Positions 1 to 9,537 of a stretch of DNA of 22,566 nt are shown piece after piece. Position 1 is the first letter of the stretch. Each line of letters starts with the position of its first letter. Location of the stretch: contig VHZZ01009403.1 of the NCBI GenBank assembly GCA_009801015.1, positions 42,779 to 65,344 of the forward strand. Direction: 5' to 3'. The stretch is from Silene noctiflora (Eukaryota > Streptophyta > Magnoliopsida > Caryophyllales > Caryophyllaceae). A model generated the notes under the pieces. It did not search any database, was not told where the DNA came from, and worked only from the letters and a program-made list of their open reading frames with translations. A program made the position numbers and the translations under genes.

Positions 1-459
1 ACATTAATTTGGACACCTATTTAGAAACACCTCCTACAAAATTATCGTGCTGTAGCACGGGTTCTATACTAGTATTTATTAAGCAGTTGCTATTTAAAAT
101 ATACACCAGTTTCCAAGTGAATGGTAAATACTCTGATCTCTCCATCTCGGCCATTTATCTATCTATTTTATTTATAGTGTTTCATTTATTTGTTTATCTT
201 TCTATATTAGGAATATTTGTAATCCGGCCTAAGCCAGGGGCTTTCTTACATAACTCATTGTCCATTTGTCACCCAATAACAAAACTCATAAATGGTTATC
301 TCTCATCTCCTTTGATATTCGTGATGCCAAAACAAAAAATAAACAAAAGACCGGTACCGAGGAAGTAATTATGACGTGGGTTAAACACTTGGAAATGTAC
401 TTCATGCGTATGAAAATCCTCTACAACTTTCGTGCATAAATTGTCCAACAATTTAGATG
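1..459. other. AT-rich spacer, no gene seen
   Basis: Open frames here translate to low-complexity hydrophobic sequence that resembles no family I know. No splice-bounded coding segment, RNA gene or terminal repeat is visible. Confidence 0.6.
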
Positions 460-1075
460 TGTCAGTTTTTTTGACCCAAAAAACCGACCCGTTTTTCTAG
501 GATCAAGACCCGAAAATTTCGATCCAGTGACCTGCTCGATCCGAACCCGTAATAACTCGTTATTTTGGGTCGAGACCCGATTTGAATGGGTCGACCTGTT
601 AGATCAAAGATAAATCAAGAATTTCCTTAAAATATTAATATTTATATATTATATTTAAAATAATAATTAAATAGTACTTAAATTGCAAATACTATTAAAA
701 AATCAATTTTAAATAATTTTTTTAACATTTAATAATAAAATAATTATTATAAAAAAAAATTTATTTTTTTAATTATGTCAGTATAATTAATTTTAAAAAA
801 ATAATTTTAAATATGTTTTGCTTTTTTTTTTTAAAAAAAAAAAGGCGTTAGGAACTATTTTTTGACCCGTGCTCTAACCCTAACTTGATATGTGACCCGT
901 ATGACCCGTCCTATATCTCACCCGACCATATAACCCAACCCATATAAACCTGACCTGACCTGTGACCTGTATACCTAACCTGTGACCCGACTCACATAAC
1001 CCTAACCTAACTTGTGACACGTCCTTTATTTGACCTGACCCGTATAACCCCGACCCGCCGACCCATTTGACAGAT
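460..1075. repeat. GACCCG-rich degenerate repeat block around an AT-rich core
   Basis: Two blocks (about 470-600 and 860-1075) are dense in GACCCG, GACCTG and TAACCC words and flank a very AT-rich core (610-850). The block opens with TGTCA (460-464) and closes with TGACA (1068-1072), so the ends are inverted for at least five bases. I could not find a convincing target-site duplication. Probably a decayed non-autonomous transposon of the GGGTCG-rich kind common in plants. The telomere-like CCCTAAC words at about 877 and 1003 are part of this pattern. Confidence 0.5.
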
Positions 1076-1080
1076 TTACC

Positions 1081-2308
1081 AACATACGAACTACGTACAT
1101 AAGTCATCCAAAATGGACTTAACATATCTAACAACTTGGTTTACTAATTTAGCCTATATAAATATAACCTCTATTCAAAAACCCTACCTTGACCATTACA
1201 AAATACAAATACAACTACACAATCATCTGTCGCCTAAATACAAAGTAGAACAACCTGCAACTCCTGTCTCTCTCTCTCTCTCACATCCCTCTATCACCGT
1301 TTCTCTGCCTAACCCTCATGCAAATCTCGCCCCATATAAAATGTAATCCGAATATTTTTGCTTGATATTACTCCGTACTATTTTCCCCATAAAAAAGCCT
1401 ATTTTGCATATAAAAGATACTGAGTATTATATATATGCAAACTTTTCATCCACACTTTTTTTTATAGCTTGTATTTTCTGATGAAATTGGACTTTCCCCC
1501 CTTTTTTATTCTAATAGTTTTTTTTTTTATCTCTAATATTTTTTTCTGGTAATTTCTTTACAATTTTAATTTTTTTTTTAATTATTATCTTGAACATTGT
1601 AGATCTAGTGTCATCCCTGCAAATTTTTCAACAATTTTTTTTATTTTTTCATTTTTATGTCATTTGTCGTTGTTTTAAGTCATTGTATTTGTATTACTTA
1701 TTTTAAACATTGGATATACAACTATTAATCAAGTTATTTACATTAATTTTATTTTAAATATTTGATTACAACTATTAATCAACTTATTTATATTAGTAGT
1801 CATTCTAAATATTTGATTTATATTACGGAGTAGCAATTATTTATGTCATCACAATACACATCCGTACTGAAGTTTTCCATTTGTTGATTTTGTTAATTTT
1901 TATTTTCATGCTATTATAACTTAGCAATGTAGATTCGTATTCATTTTTTTAAACACGCAAATCCAAATCAAATCAACATGTTATATGTAGAACAAATTAA
2001 TTAAATTGATTATCTATTTAAAACATGCTTAGTGATCGTGGGAATGTGGGATGCAGAATTATCTCTCTCTTTTGAAAAGCTGACTTTCAACCACAGAGCG
2101 ACACCTCAACTCTGTAGTTGTTGCTTTAATAAAGAAGATAACTACATAAGCAATGCAAGACTATGAACAGTCGAATATATTTCACTTGTGTGAATTGTGA
2201 GCATTAAGGCTTCTTTTCATTCGTCATAGCCATGGACGAGTTAATTAATATCAATCTCATATTTGAGGATAAACTATAATTCATGTTGGTACATCTTAAA
2301 TCATATCA
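1081..2308. other. AT-rich spacer with simple repeats
   Basis: No gene seen. It holds a CT microsatellite (1267-1282) and a two-copy tandem repeat of 50-bp period (copies begin at 1718 and 1768, shared core ACAACTATTAATCAA). TACTCCGTA (about 1365) and TACGGAGTA (about 1824) words face each other but have no longer matching ends. TTTGCATATA (1403-1412) and its complement (1432-1441) form a short inverted repeat. Confidence 0.5.
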
Positions 2309-2939
2309 TAGAAATGGTAATGGATAGGATCTGGATAGGGTTTCATAGGATCCAGATCCACATCCCTTATGTTCTATAGTGGATCTAGATCCGATCCATA
2401 TTCATAGGGATTTGAAATTCTCAGATCCATATCCAGATCCCAGGATATGGACCGGATCGATCTAGATCTATCCTGTATCTATTTTATGGTAAAAAAAAAT
2501 CATTTTTGAAATATTAAAATATTATTTTTTGGTTATACCATAACTTACCATACTATTTTTTTTTATATTAGACTACAAATGTTAAAAATAAAGTTGTCAA
2601 GATATCGAAATAAAGTTTCATAGAATACAGTAGCGATAACAAAGAAATTTTTGCAATTAAAAAATGTTAATAAAAAAGAAATCATAGCTTATATATGAAA
2701 AAACTTTAAGAAAAGAATATAATTTTACGATTTCTTTAACTTATTTTTTAAATTTTATTTTAAAATAAAATAAAAATGGATCTAGGGTAGGATTTGCATA
2801 TCAACCATATGGATCCATATCCGGATCCATTTTATACATATAGATCCGATCCATATCCATATCCAATGGATCCAAAATTTTGAGATCCAGATCCGACCCT
2901 TAGGATCTGGATAGGATCCGGGATCCATTGTCATCCCTA
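2309..2939. mobile_element. MITE-like element with GGATCC-rich subterminal regions
   Basis: The left end reads TAGAAATGGTAATGGAT and the reverse complement of the right end reads TAGGGATGACAATGGAT, an imperfect terminal inverted repeat. CATATC stands directly before (2302-2307) and directly after (2940-2945), with the next base differing, as expected of a short target duplication. Both subterminal regions (about 2320-2470 and 2780-2930) are packed with GGATCC, AGATCC and GGATAT words in both orientations; the core (2480-2770) is AT-rich and non-coding. The 631-bp size, TIRs and 6-8 bp duplication fit a non-autonomous hAT-like element, but the superfamily is inferred. Confidence 0.65.
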
Positions 2940-3180
2940 CATATCGGCTTTGTTATTGTTGGAGTGAAATTTCCCAAAAGTAGCAAGTGTGTTTATCGTA
3001 TCCTGTCAACTCTGGTTCAAATGTCATTCCGAGTGTAGCTAGAGAGACATGTAAAGTAATGAAAACGGGGGAATAACTAGCTCGTACCTGTCCATTGTGA
3101 ACAGAAACTTCTCCGCTTTTGCTTTTTGTATGCAAAAATATAGCAGCAAATCGTGGATCCTGCAAGCCTGAATTGGCTGA

Positions 3181-4017
3181 TCAGAACCTCTTTTTGCAAC
3201 CATTAGCAAACTTCTGTCCAGTGTCCACTAGATCGCACAAGTACTTCTCTGCAGCGCTTTCCAAGCTTTCCTGCTCATACGAAGTCTCTACGAATCTTTC
3301 TGCAAGCCATAGTCGTGTCAGTTTCGACCTAGGGATTTCTGTACCTTTAGAGAATGTTGCGCGATATAGAAAGCATTGTTTCATGCCAACTGATAGATGT
3401 CTGTAACTTAGTTCTAGCGTACTAGAACCCGCATTTAAGAGGTGATCATCCAGACTCCGTTCAATTTCCTTCCAACCATCTTCCGTCTCATTTTTATTTT
3501 TAAGAACTCCAGCTATGATAACAATTGAAAGTGTAAGCCCTCCACATTTCTCTGCGATTCCTTTCCTAACTTCACATAATCTTTTAGGATAACCCCTCGT
3601 GCCAAATACTTTCTTCTGCAATAGATGCCAGCTTTTGTCTACAGTTAGGAGGTTGAGTTTTACAACATTTTTATCACCACAAACTTTCTCTCCCACGATG
3701 CTGTACCTACTTGTTATTAGTATTCTGCTTCCATTGTGACTAGGTGGAAAACATATCCGAAGAGCATCCCAAGCATCAAAATCCCATACATCATCTAAGA
3801 CTACGAGATAGTTCTTTTTTTGAAGCAGACACTGCTTCAAGAGCTTAGCTAAATCTTTCAACCTCATGGCATTGATTTCACTAACTTTTGCTGAGGATGA
3901 ATTAAAAGCGAAATACAATATGAAATACCTCAGAACTGATCTTGAGGATCTAAAGGATGTAAGCTGCTTGTAATAATGGAGCAATAGAAGAAACCATGTA
4001 TGGAGTATTATCGTCAT
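3181..4017 (-). pseudogene. NLR (CC-NB-ARC type) resistance gene fragment
   Basis: Recognisable NB-ARC protein runs from about 3905 down to 3181. In order on the translated 278-residue frame: kinase-2 YLVVLDDVWD (70-79), RNBS-B GSRILITSR (96-104), a GLPL-equivalent CGGLTLSIVIIAG (158-170), RNBS-D CFLYRATFSKGTEI (215-228) and LWLAERFVE (236-244). The tryptophan after LDDV and the CFLY motif point to the CC-NLR class. Intact family members are nucleotide-switch immune receptors of about 900 residues. Here the P-loop is missing upstream, GLPL has become GLTL, a stop at 3181-3183 ends the frame before the MHD motif, and no LRRs follow. The frame continues open past the stop to about 2953, but I cannot align that part with confidence. 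The first ~40 residues (3905-4017) look like inserted non-NLR sequence flanked by direct repeats. Confidence 0.85.
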
Positions 4018-4039
4018 CTAACTTTGCTGAGGATGAATT
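3881..4039. repeat. 22-23 bp direct repeats flanking a ~114-bp insertion at the NLR edge
   Basis: Positions 3881-3903 and 4018-4039 carry the same sequence (core TTTGCTGAGGATGAATT) apart from a single T. The first copy encodes NLR residues on the minus strand; the 114 bp between the copies does not resemble an NLR. This fits an insertion with target duplication, or a repeat left by break repair, at the point where the NLR homology stops. Confidence 0.6.
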
Positions 4040-4650
4040 CTTAAAATAAGACAAGTGCAAATATGATTTAACAAAAAACGAGCAGTCTTTCGAGATTCAC
4101 GTCAGGCGTTGACTTCAGATCTCACGTTATTAAGACTTATGACGGATTGAAGTTTTTTTCCTAAAAAATAATTATTAGTGTGAAAATGAAATAATTAAAG
4201 GGTAGAAGTGAGAAAATATCTATTTTTTTTGTCTTTATCGACCTTTTACATTTTTATTTTCGACATTTTCTTCCTTGAAGTTCGGAAAATGGTAACCTCT
4301 CCATGATCGAGTTATCAGGTATTCGCTCTGACCAAACAATGTTTAAAGCTCGTTTTTGGGATCGGTAGGTCCAAAACATGTGTCAGTTTTGACTTAAGGA
4401 CGTCGAGTATAAAATGTTAAGGGAGAAAAGAGGGGGAGGACTCTCGCATACCTTAAAATGAGGTACAATGAGGCGGTATTTATAGAGAATTGTTTGGTGT
4501 TGGTTGTTTGAGGTGGTTTTGTGGCTACGTGGCTTAAAGAAGGGCCTCTTTAGGCGCGAGCATAGCTGCGACATAAAGGACGCGTTGTCCTTTTCATGAA
4601 TTTGGATTTTCTTTTTTATTCTATCCAATGTTTTGTTGGTTGTGATTTGT
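4040..4650. other. Spacer with a minus-strand TATA-like promoter remnant
   Basis: No gene seen. On the minus strand a TATAAATA box (4477-4484) is followed by about 100 bp of leader-like sequence. That arrangement is common in LTRs, so this may be an older LTR fragment into which the solo LTR at 4651 inserted. No matching LTR end was found. Confidence 0.35.
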
Positions 4651-4679
4651 TGTAATACTACTCATTTCTGGGCGTAGAG

Positions 4680-4806
4680 CACTCGGTCGAGTAAGCTGCA
4701 CTCAACCGAGTGCGTCTGTCGAGTGTCTGGTCAGGCTTCTGACATGGAGTCACTTGACCGAGTTGTTGTAGCACTCGGTCGAGTACATTGAGTCACTCGA
4801 CCGAGT
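4680..4806. repeat. Cluster of CACTCG-NN-CGAGTG boxes, LTR A
   Basis: Five boxes at about 4680, 4699, 4751, 4771 and 4793 in the forms ACTCGGTCGAGT and ACTCGACCGAGT, plus a half box at about 4718. Each has inverted 6-bp arms around a two-base centre that reads GT or AC, that is, either orientation. The arrangement suggests a bound site in the LTR U3, but that is inference. Confidence 0.8.
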
Positions 4807-5329
4807 GTCCAGTCGGGAATGCGTTTTGCGGGGTTTTGATTAAGGTGATTAGTGAAGTATATATTATCATCGTTAGTTTCTTAAAACATTTTATAAAACC
4901 TAATTACATTTCTAAACTCGCTCTAATTACCTTAATCATCTTCCAAGCAAGGATGCATCATTTTGAGCATTTGGGTTTCCCTATTTCCGTATCATTTGCG
5001 TAATAAGTCGTAATCTCTAGTCTTTATTCCATCTTGTTTAATCGGTTTCCATTGAGTCTAACCCTAGAATTTGAGATTTGGGAATTATGTTGTTATAGAC
5101 CTTTGTTTAGGGTTTATGGTGATGGTATGTGATTATTGTGTCTCATGGAGAATTTCTATTGATTGCATATGTGTACTTGGATTGCAAAAAAGTAGGGTTT
5201 TCCTACTCAGTACAGTTGTTTAATTAGTTGTGAGATGAATTGTGCCTATGTGATTATTATGGTTGATTATTGTGATTATTGTGATTGTGGATGTTGGTGG
5301 TGATAAGATGTATATTGTGAGCCATTTCG

Positions 5330-7076
5330 TGTAATACTCGGGATTTTTATAAGGCATCACTCGACCGACTACACAGAGTACTCGACCAAGTGGATGTCAC
5401 TCGGTCGTGTGGGCCTGTAGAGTATGGCTAGTTTGGGTGTGGGAGTCCTTGTTTCGAGTCCACTTGATCGAGTGGCTAGCGTAGTGCACTCGACCGAGTG
5501 TTGTCGCTGACACTCTTGTACGCGCATTGTGACTTGTGGACCTAGCTCTCTTTTTGCCATTTTCCTAATCTTTCGACCTTACATTTCTCACCCAACCTTA
5601 TCCCCTCATCCTCAAAATCCCCAAAAACTCTCCCAAACATCATCCTCAAGATTTGCCATTGTTGTGAAGATTTGTTCCCAATCTTTACCTTGTTCATTTG
5701 TTGAGTTTGTAAGTATAATTTCCCCCTCTTTTCCTTTTATATTAGTTTAGTAAACCCTAATTTTGGGATGGTTGTCTTATGGGATTTAATTAGGGCTTGG
5801 TCTAATTAATAAGGGGTTAATTAGTAGATTAATTAGTACTATTGTTATTGTAGTATTGTGTTGTGATAGTTAGTCACAATTTGTGTAGGAGGAGACTTCA
5901 TTGAGGAGCCCTTCTAGCTTGGTTGCTTGATTGTGAAGAATAACAAGAGGTGGAGTTTCCCTACTTAGTCTTGATAGTATTAATGTCCATTGATGCATTA
6001 ATTATCATGAATTGCATAATCTTCATAGTAATTGCATGATAATATGGATATCGGTAGTTAGGGTTTCTTGGCATGTTATGAGGTTACTTAATAATGTTGG
6101 CATTTCGGTAAGTGGGTTGAAAGCATAACATCATTAGTTGCATTATAACATGATTATTGGAAAGGCTTGATGAATTCATGGTTGATTCTTACATAGCATG
6201 GAAATTCTTGTTTTAAGATGGTTTAATTGTTACATGGAAGTATTAATTTCCTTCTTTGCATCATTGGTCATTTGTGATGGTTAAAGATGTTGAATGACGG
6301 TAGTTGTTGGTGGTTTGTGATCGTTATGGAGACGTAAGACGGTTGGGAAACCGTCTTGCGCTCGGGTCGCCTCTTGGAGTTTCTCACTCCATGAGGGATG
6401 TGCTCATTAAGGACTTGAGTCATGAAGGGGCACATGTCATTGAGACATGTCGCCTGGCAGGGGATCCGAGTCGCTCTCGGGCCCGGTACCACGGGTGTGT
6501 CAAGTACCTTGTTTAGGGCTGCGTTCCGGTGATTTGCCGGCGGTGTTGAGAGGTCGTCACCATGGTTGGTGTTATGTGAGATGTGGAGTTGATGGTTGTA
6601 CTTCATTGGTCATTATGTCAGTGCATTTAGTTAGCATTTCGCATTCACGTTATTGCATTGAACATTTATATCATCGTGACTAACCAAGCGTGTTTTCAAA
6701 TATCTGTGGCGAACCATATGATGATTTCCGCTCATATGGGGAGCAAAGGCGTGACAAGTTGTATTTGCATTCCTTAGGGGCTTGGAGCGGTCTCAACTTA
6801 GTTGTCACATTCCTTGTTGTTACCTTTTTTACTATTCTTAGACTCCGTCTTTATTTCGATATGGTTGTATCATTTGGGGATTTGTGTTGAATCCCATAAC
6901 ATGTAACCTAGTCACGTAACCATAACTTATCTAGTTTACTTTGAATCGTTTAAATGGTCTTGCTTTAAATTNCTTACTATTGTAGTTCACACTACAAATT
7001 TGGGAAACCAAGTCTTGTAGCACGTCCATGAGTTGGGGTTGCCTTGAGGAAGGTCCCGACTTATGGGGGTGTTACA
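5330..7076. mobile_element. Solo LTR B, nested inside LTR A, same family
   Basis: It starts TGTAATACTCGGG (5330) and ends TGGGGGTGTTACA (7076), length 1747 bp. Flanks are TTTCG (5325-5329) and TGTCG (7077-7081), a 5-bp target duplication with one mismatch. Kinship with LTR A is shown by the same eight-base start, the same end, the same palindromic boxes near the left end (5356-5500), and a shared interior word: 6395-6413 here matches 7121-7139 of A at 17 of 19 bases. A pyrimidine-rich stretch (about 5545-5730) follows the boxes. A perfect 9-bp hairpin AAGACGGTT/AACCGTCTT with a 4-base loop lies at 6336-6357. There is one ambiguous base at 6972 and no coding sequence. Confidence 0.75.
5356..5502. 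repeat. Cluster of CACTCG-NN-CGAGTG boxes, LTR B
   Basis: Five boxes at about 5356, 5377, 5397, 5459 and 5487. Three or four have one or two substitutions; the last (CACTCGACCGAGTG) is intact. They occupy the same place relative to the LTR start as in LTR A (about 25-170 bp in). Confidence 0.8.
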
Positions 7077-7738
7077 TGTCGGGAGATGGGTTCACCCCCT
7101 TGTTTCGACCCTTGTGATGGGGGATGTGCACATTAATGAGTTTGGGTTCGCTCGTTGCGATGAGCGGAGATTTTAATGTCCAGTTCTGCGGCCTGACATC
7201 GGCTGGGGGTGGGTTACATGTTGCGATAAGAACCCGACTACTCGTTGCGATGAGAGCCATTGGTTAATACGGAGTTTGGAGTTGGAGGAGGATGGTACTG
7301 TTGTGTATGCTTGTGGTGTCCTATTGTACTATCGTTTATGAGTTATTCTTATTTTGTTACTGACCTTGTGTGGTGTTTGTGTGTTTTCTGTTTTTCTTTT
7401 ATGTGTCTGCGGTGATCCATTTGATATTGCCGGCAAATGAGGAGTAGGTAGTTTTAACAGGTGTTGATACTTGAGCTTGCTTGCGGGTTTGGATGAGACG
7501 CCGTCTAGACTTGTTTACTTAGCTTCCGATATCACTTTGACTTCCTTCTTATCTCTTGAGATGTAGTCACTTTTAGAAATTTGGGATGTTGTAACGTTGA
7601 TTAATCATTTACATACATTAAATGCTTCATTACGGTATCTTTGATATGTACTACCTTGAGCAACCGATATGGTAATGCTCCTTTATGCTGAGGTAGGTCT
7701 TGGTATAACACTTTGGTAGATGAGGGTGTTACATTTGT

Positions 7739-9367
7739 GTTGTTTACCTTCATACAGTGTAACATGGTATTTAGGTGTTATTTGGGGTGAGTTTTTTGTA
7801 TGCTCGACTCGGGTTGAGTAGGGATTCAAAATTTAAGTCGGTTGTGGGCCCATAGTCGATTTTGACTCTAATTAGTATCATTTCGATGTCGTCGACGTGC
7901 AAAAAACATTCTAAGCATTTTTAAAATATTTTGAAAAGTTTTTCATTTTCAAAATCGGTTTTCGAGCTTTCTGATGTACCGTTATACTGAATGTCGATTT
8001 GACGTTGCGATTCCGAGACATGTTGTTGTAGTCCGATAATCATCGGGTGTTTGTTGGGATTTCGCAGATACAAGGTATCTACATTATCAATTCTCATTTT
8101 CCATGTATTTCATAGTAATCTTCTTCTTCGGGAGTCTTTATTGTAGTTTTTGGGTTGACACTCATCATTTTAATGATATGTTTTGGCGAATAAATGGTTC
8201 CGGTGGTGAGATGTTGATGCTTTTGTGGGTTTGTGTTGGCTTTACACAAGAATGACTTCTTGTGGGGTCTTTGAAGGGCATTGGTTGATGGTTCATTTAT
8301 CTTTACTCATCTGCTTGTGGGGTTGTGGCCTTGTTGGGGTTACTGGACTTCTTATTGCGTGGACTGATCACTGAGATGTAGGAGAGTCTCCTCCACTGGA
8401 TACAGGCCTTCGTGGCTTGCATTTCCTTTTAAATTTCTACATTCTTGTAGCGTAAATGTATCTTATTGTTCTTGTCTCCCTGCGAGTCTTTTGTCTCAAT
8501 GGCCACTAAAAGCCATTTGTATTGTCGATAAGTTTGGATGAGGACGCTCGTGGCCAGTTTCCTCCACTTCACCAACATTTTTATGATTCACGATGTTGTT
8601 GTGTCTCATCAGTAATAGCTTCTTTCTGAGGTCATGTTGTACTATGTTGTTATTCTTTAGTTTGACTCCGTCACACTAGCTTTCGTTGTTTGTATTCTAG
8701 TATGTTTAGAATAACTTATCTTAAGACTGAAAGGGAATGTCCGGGTCAGTCTAGTTGTTGGTTCATGTCACCTTTTGAGCCTCCCTAATGATCGACATTG
8801 GTTAAACACAAAGAATTATTATTATAAACGATTTCTTATTTAGTTATTGATGTACCACTTTTTCGTATCTCTTTATATATTTTTCTCAACCTTTTTTATT
8901 ATTGAACATTGCTCAACATAACTTTTCTATTTGGTACATATCTTCATGGTGAATGTACCTATTTGATCTTAAATCGTGATCATTTTTATTAATAAACCAT
9001 TTTATATTCTACGTATCCATTGTATTACTTCTGAGATCATTTTTACCTAAAAATGTAAAATGCACTCTCAATACTTTAACAAAAGATTTATCTTATGACA
9101 CCTATAGTTAGTTAAAATGCAGATAACATCTTTTTACACACACACATATATTTATGTAATTAAACTTTCTTAAAATGGATATATCCATTTTAACATTAAA
9201 ACAAGTTAAAACTCAAAAGCACTGCACTTATAAAGACTAGACCAATTTTTTTTGTTAATATCACAATCTACCTTTATCTTATCTTAACTCGTTTTAAATT
9301 TAAAACAAATACTTTTGCCTTAAACAAGAATTCATGATATTTAGGGAGCAATGAAAATGAGGTGGTG
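7739..9367. other. T/G-rich then AT-rich spacer, no gene seen
   Basis: From 7739 to about 8800 the plus strand is strikingly T/G-rich and lacks long open frames. It may be decayed retroelement sequence into which LTR A inserted, but no protein domain is readable. From 8800 to 9367 the DNA is AT-rich with a short CA/TA run (about 9138-9150). No RNA gene found. Confidence 0.45.
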
Positions 9368-9537
9368 CAGTGACAGATTCCAGAGGGTTAGTAGGGGTGG
9401 GGGTGCTCCCCCATTAGCCAAGAAAAAGCTTTAAGAACTTTAGTTAAAATTTTCGAATTTTTCAAATTTTTCAAATTTACTTGTTTATCCTAGCTGAAAT
9501 TTCCCACTTAAATAGATAAATCCTAACTCTGCCACTA
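9368..9537. mobile_element. Short hAT-like MITE upstream of the kinase gene
   Basis: The left end reads CAGTGACAGATTCCA and the reverse complement of the right end reads AGTGGCAGAGTTAGGA, an imperfect terminal inverted repeat of the CAGTGGCGGA type widespread in plants. The 8-bp flanks AGGTGGTG (9360-9367) and AGGCGGGG (9538-9545) match at six positions, the duplication length expected for hAT elements. The 170-bp interior is non-coding; its AATTTTTCAAATTTTTCAAA stretch lies near 9457-9477. Confidence 0.6.

Larger units (their letters stand above)
4651..7733. mobile_element. Solo LTR A (outer), split by solo LTR B
   Basis: It starts TGTAATACTACTC (4651) and ends GAGGGTGTTACA (7733), the TGTAA...TTACA type of terminus common in plant LTR retrotransposons. 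TTTGT stands immediately before (4646-4650) and immediately after (7734-7738), a perfect 5-bp target duplication. Without the nested copy (5330-7076) and its duplicated target site it is about 1.33 kb. It has no gag or pol coding sequence, so it is best read as a solo LTR left by LTR-LTR recombination. The left part holds five CACTCG-NN-CGAGTG-like boxes (4680-4806). The right part holds two CTCGTTGCGATGAG repeats (about 7152 and 7242). Superfamily is not provable; Ty3/gypsy is my guess from the length and ends. Confidence 0.75.

Noticed and set aside
9-368. 119-residue open frame at the left edge
   Set aside because: Low-complexity, hydrophobic translation from AT-rich DNA with no family resemblance, promoter or splice support.
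877-1015. Telomere-like CCCTAAC words
   Set aside because: Only isolated copies inside the GACCCG-rich repeat; no tandem array.
1365-1832. Possible MITE between facing TACTCCGTA and TACGGAGTA words
   Set aside because: Matching stops after about eight bases, no target duplication was found, and the same word occurs singly elsewhere in the window.
3119-3406. Plus-strand open frame opposite the NLR fragment
   Set aside because: Shadow of the antisense NB-ARC coding sequence.
6304-6683. Overlapping open frames on both strands within LTR B
   Set aside because: They overlap each other in several frames, match no protein family, and lie in LTR sequence.
4651-7733. Full-length retrotransposon with 5330 and 4651 as paired LTRs
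   Set aside because: The target duplications close each unit on itself (4651/7733 and 5330/7076), and there is no gag, pol or primer-binding site between them.
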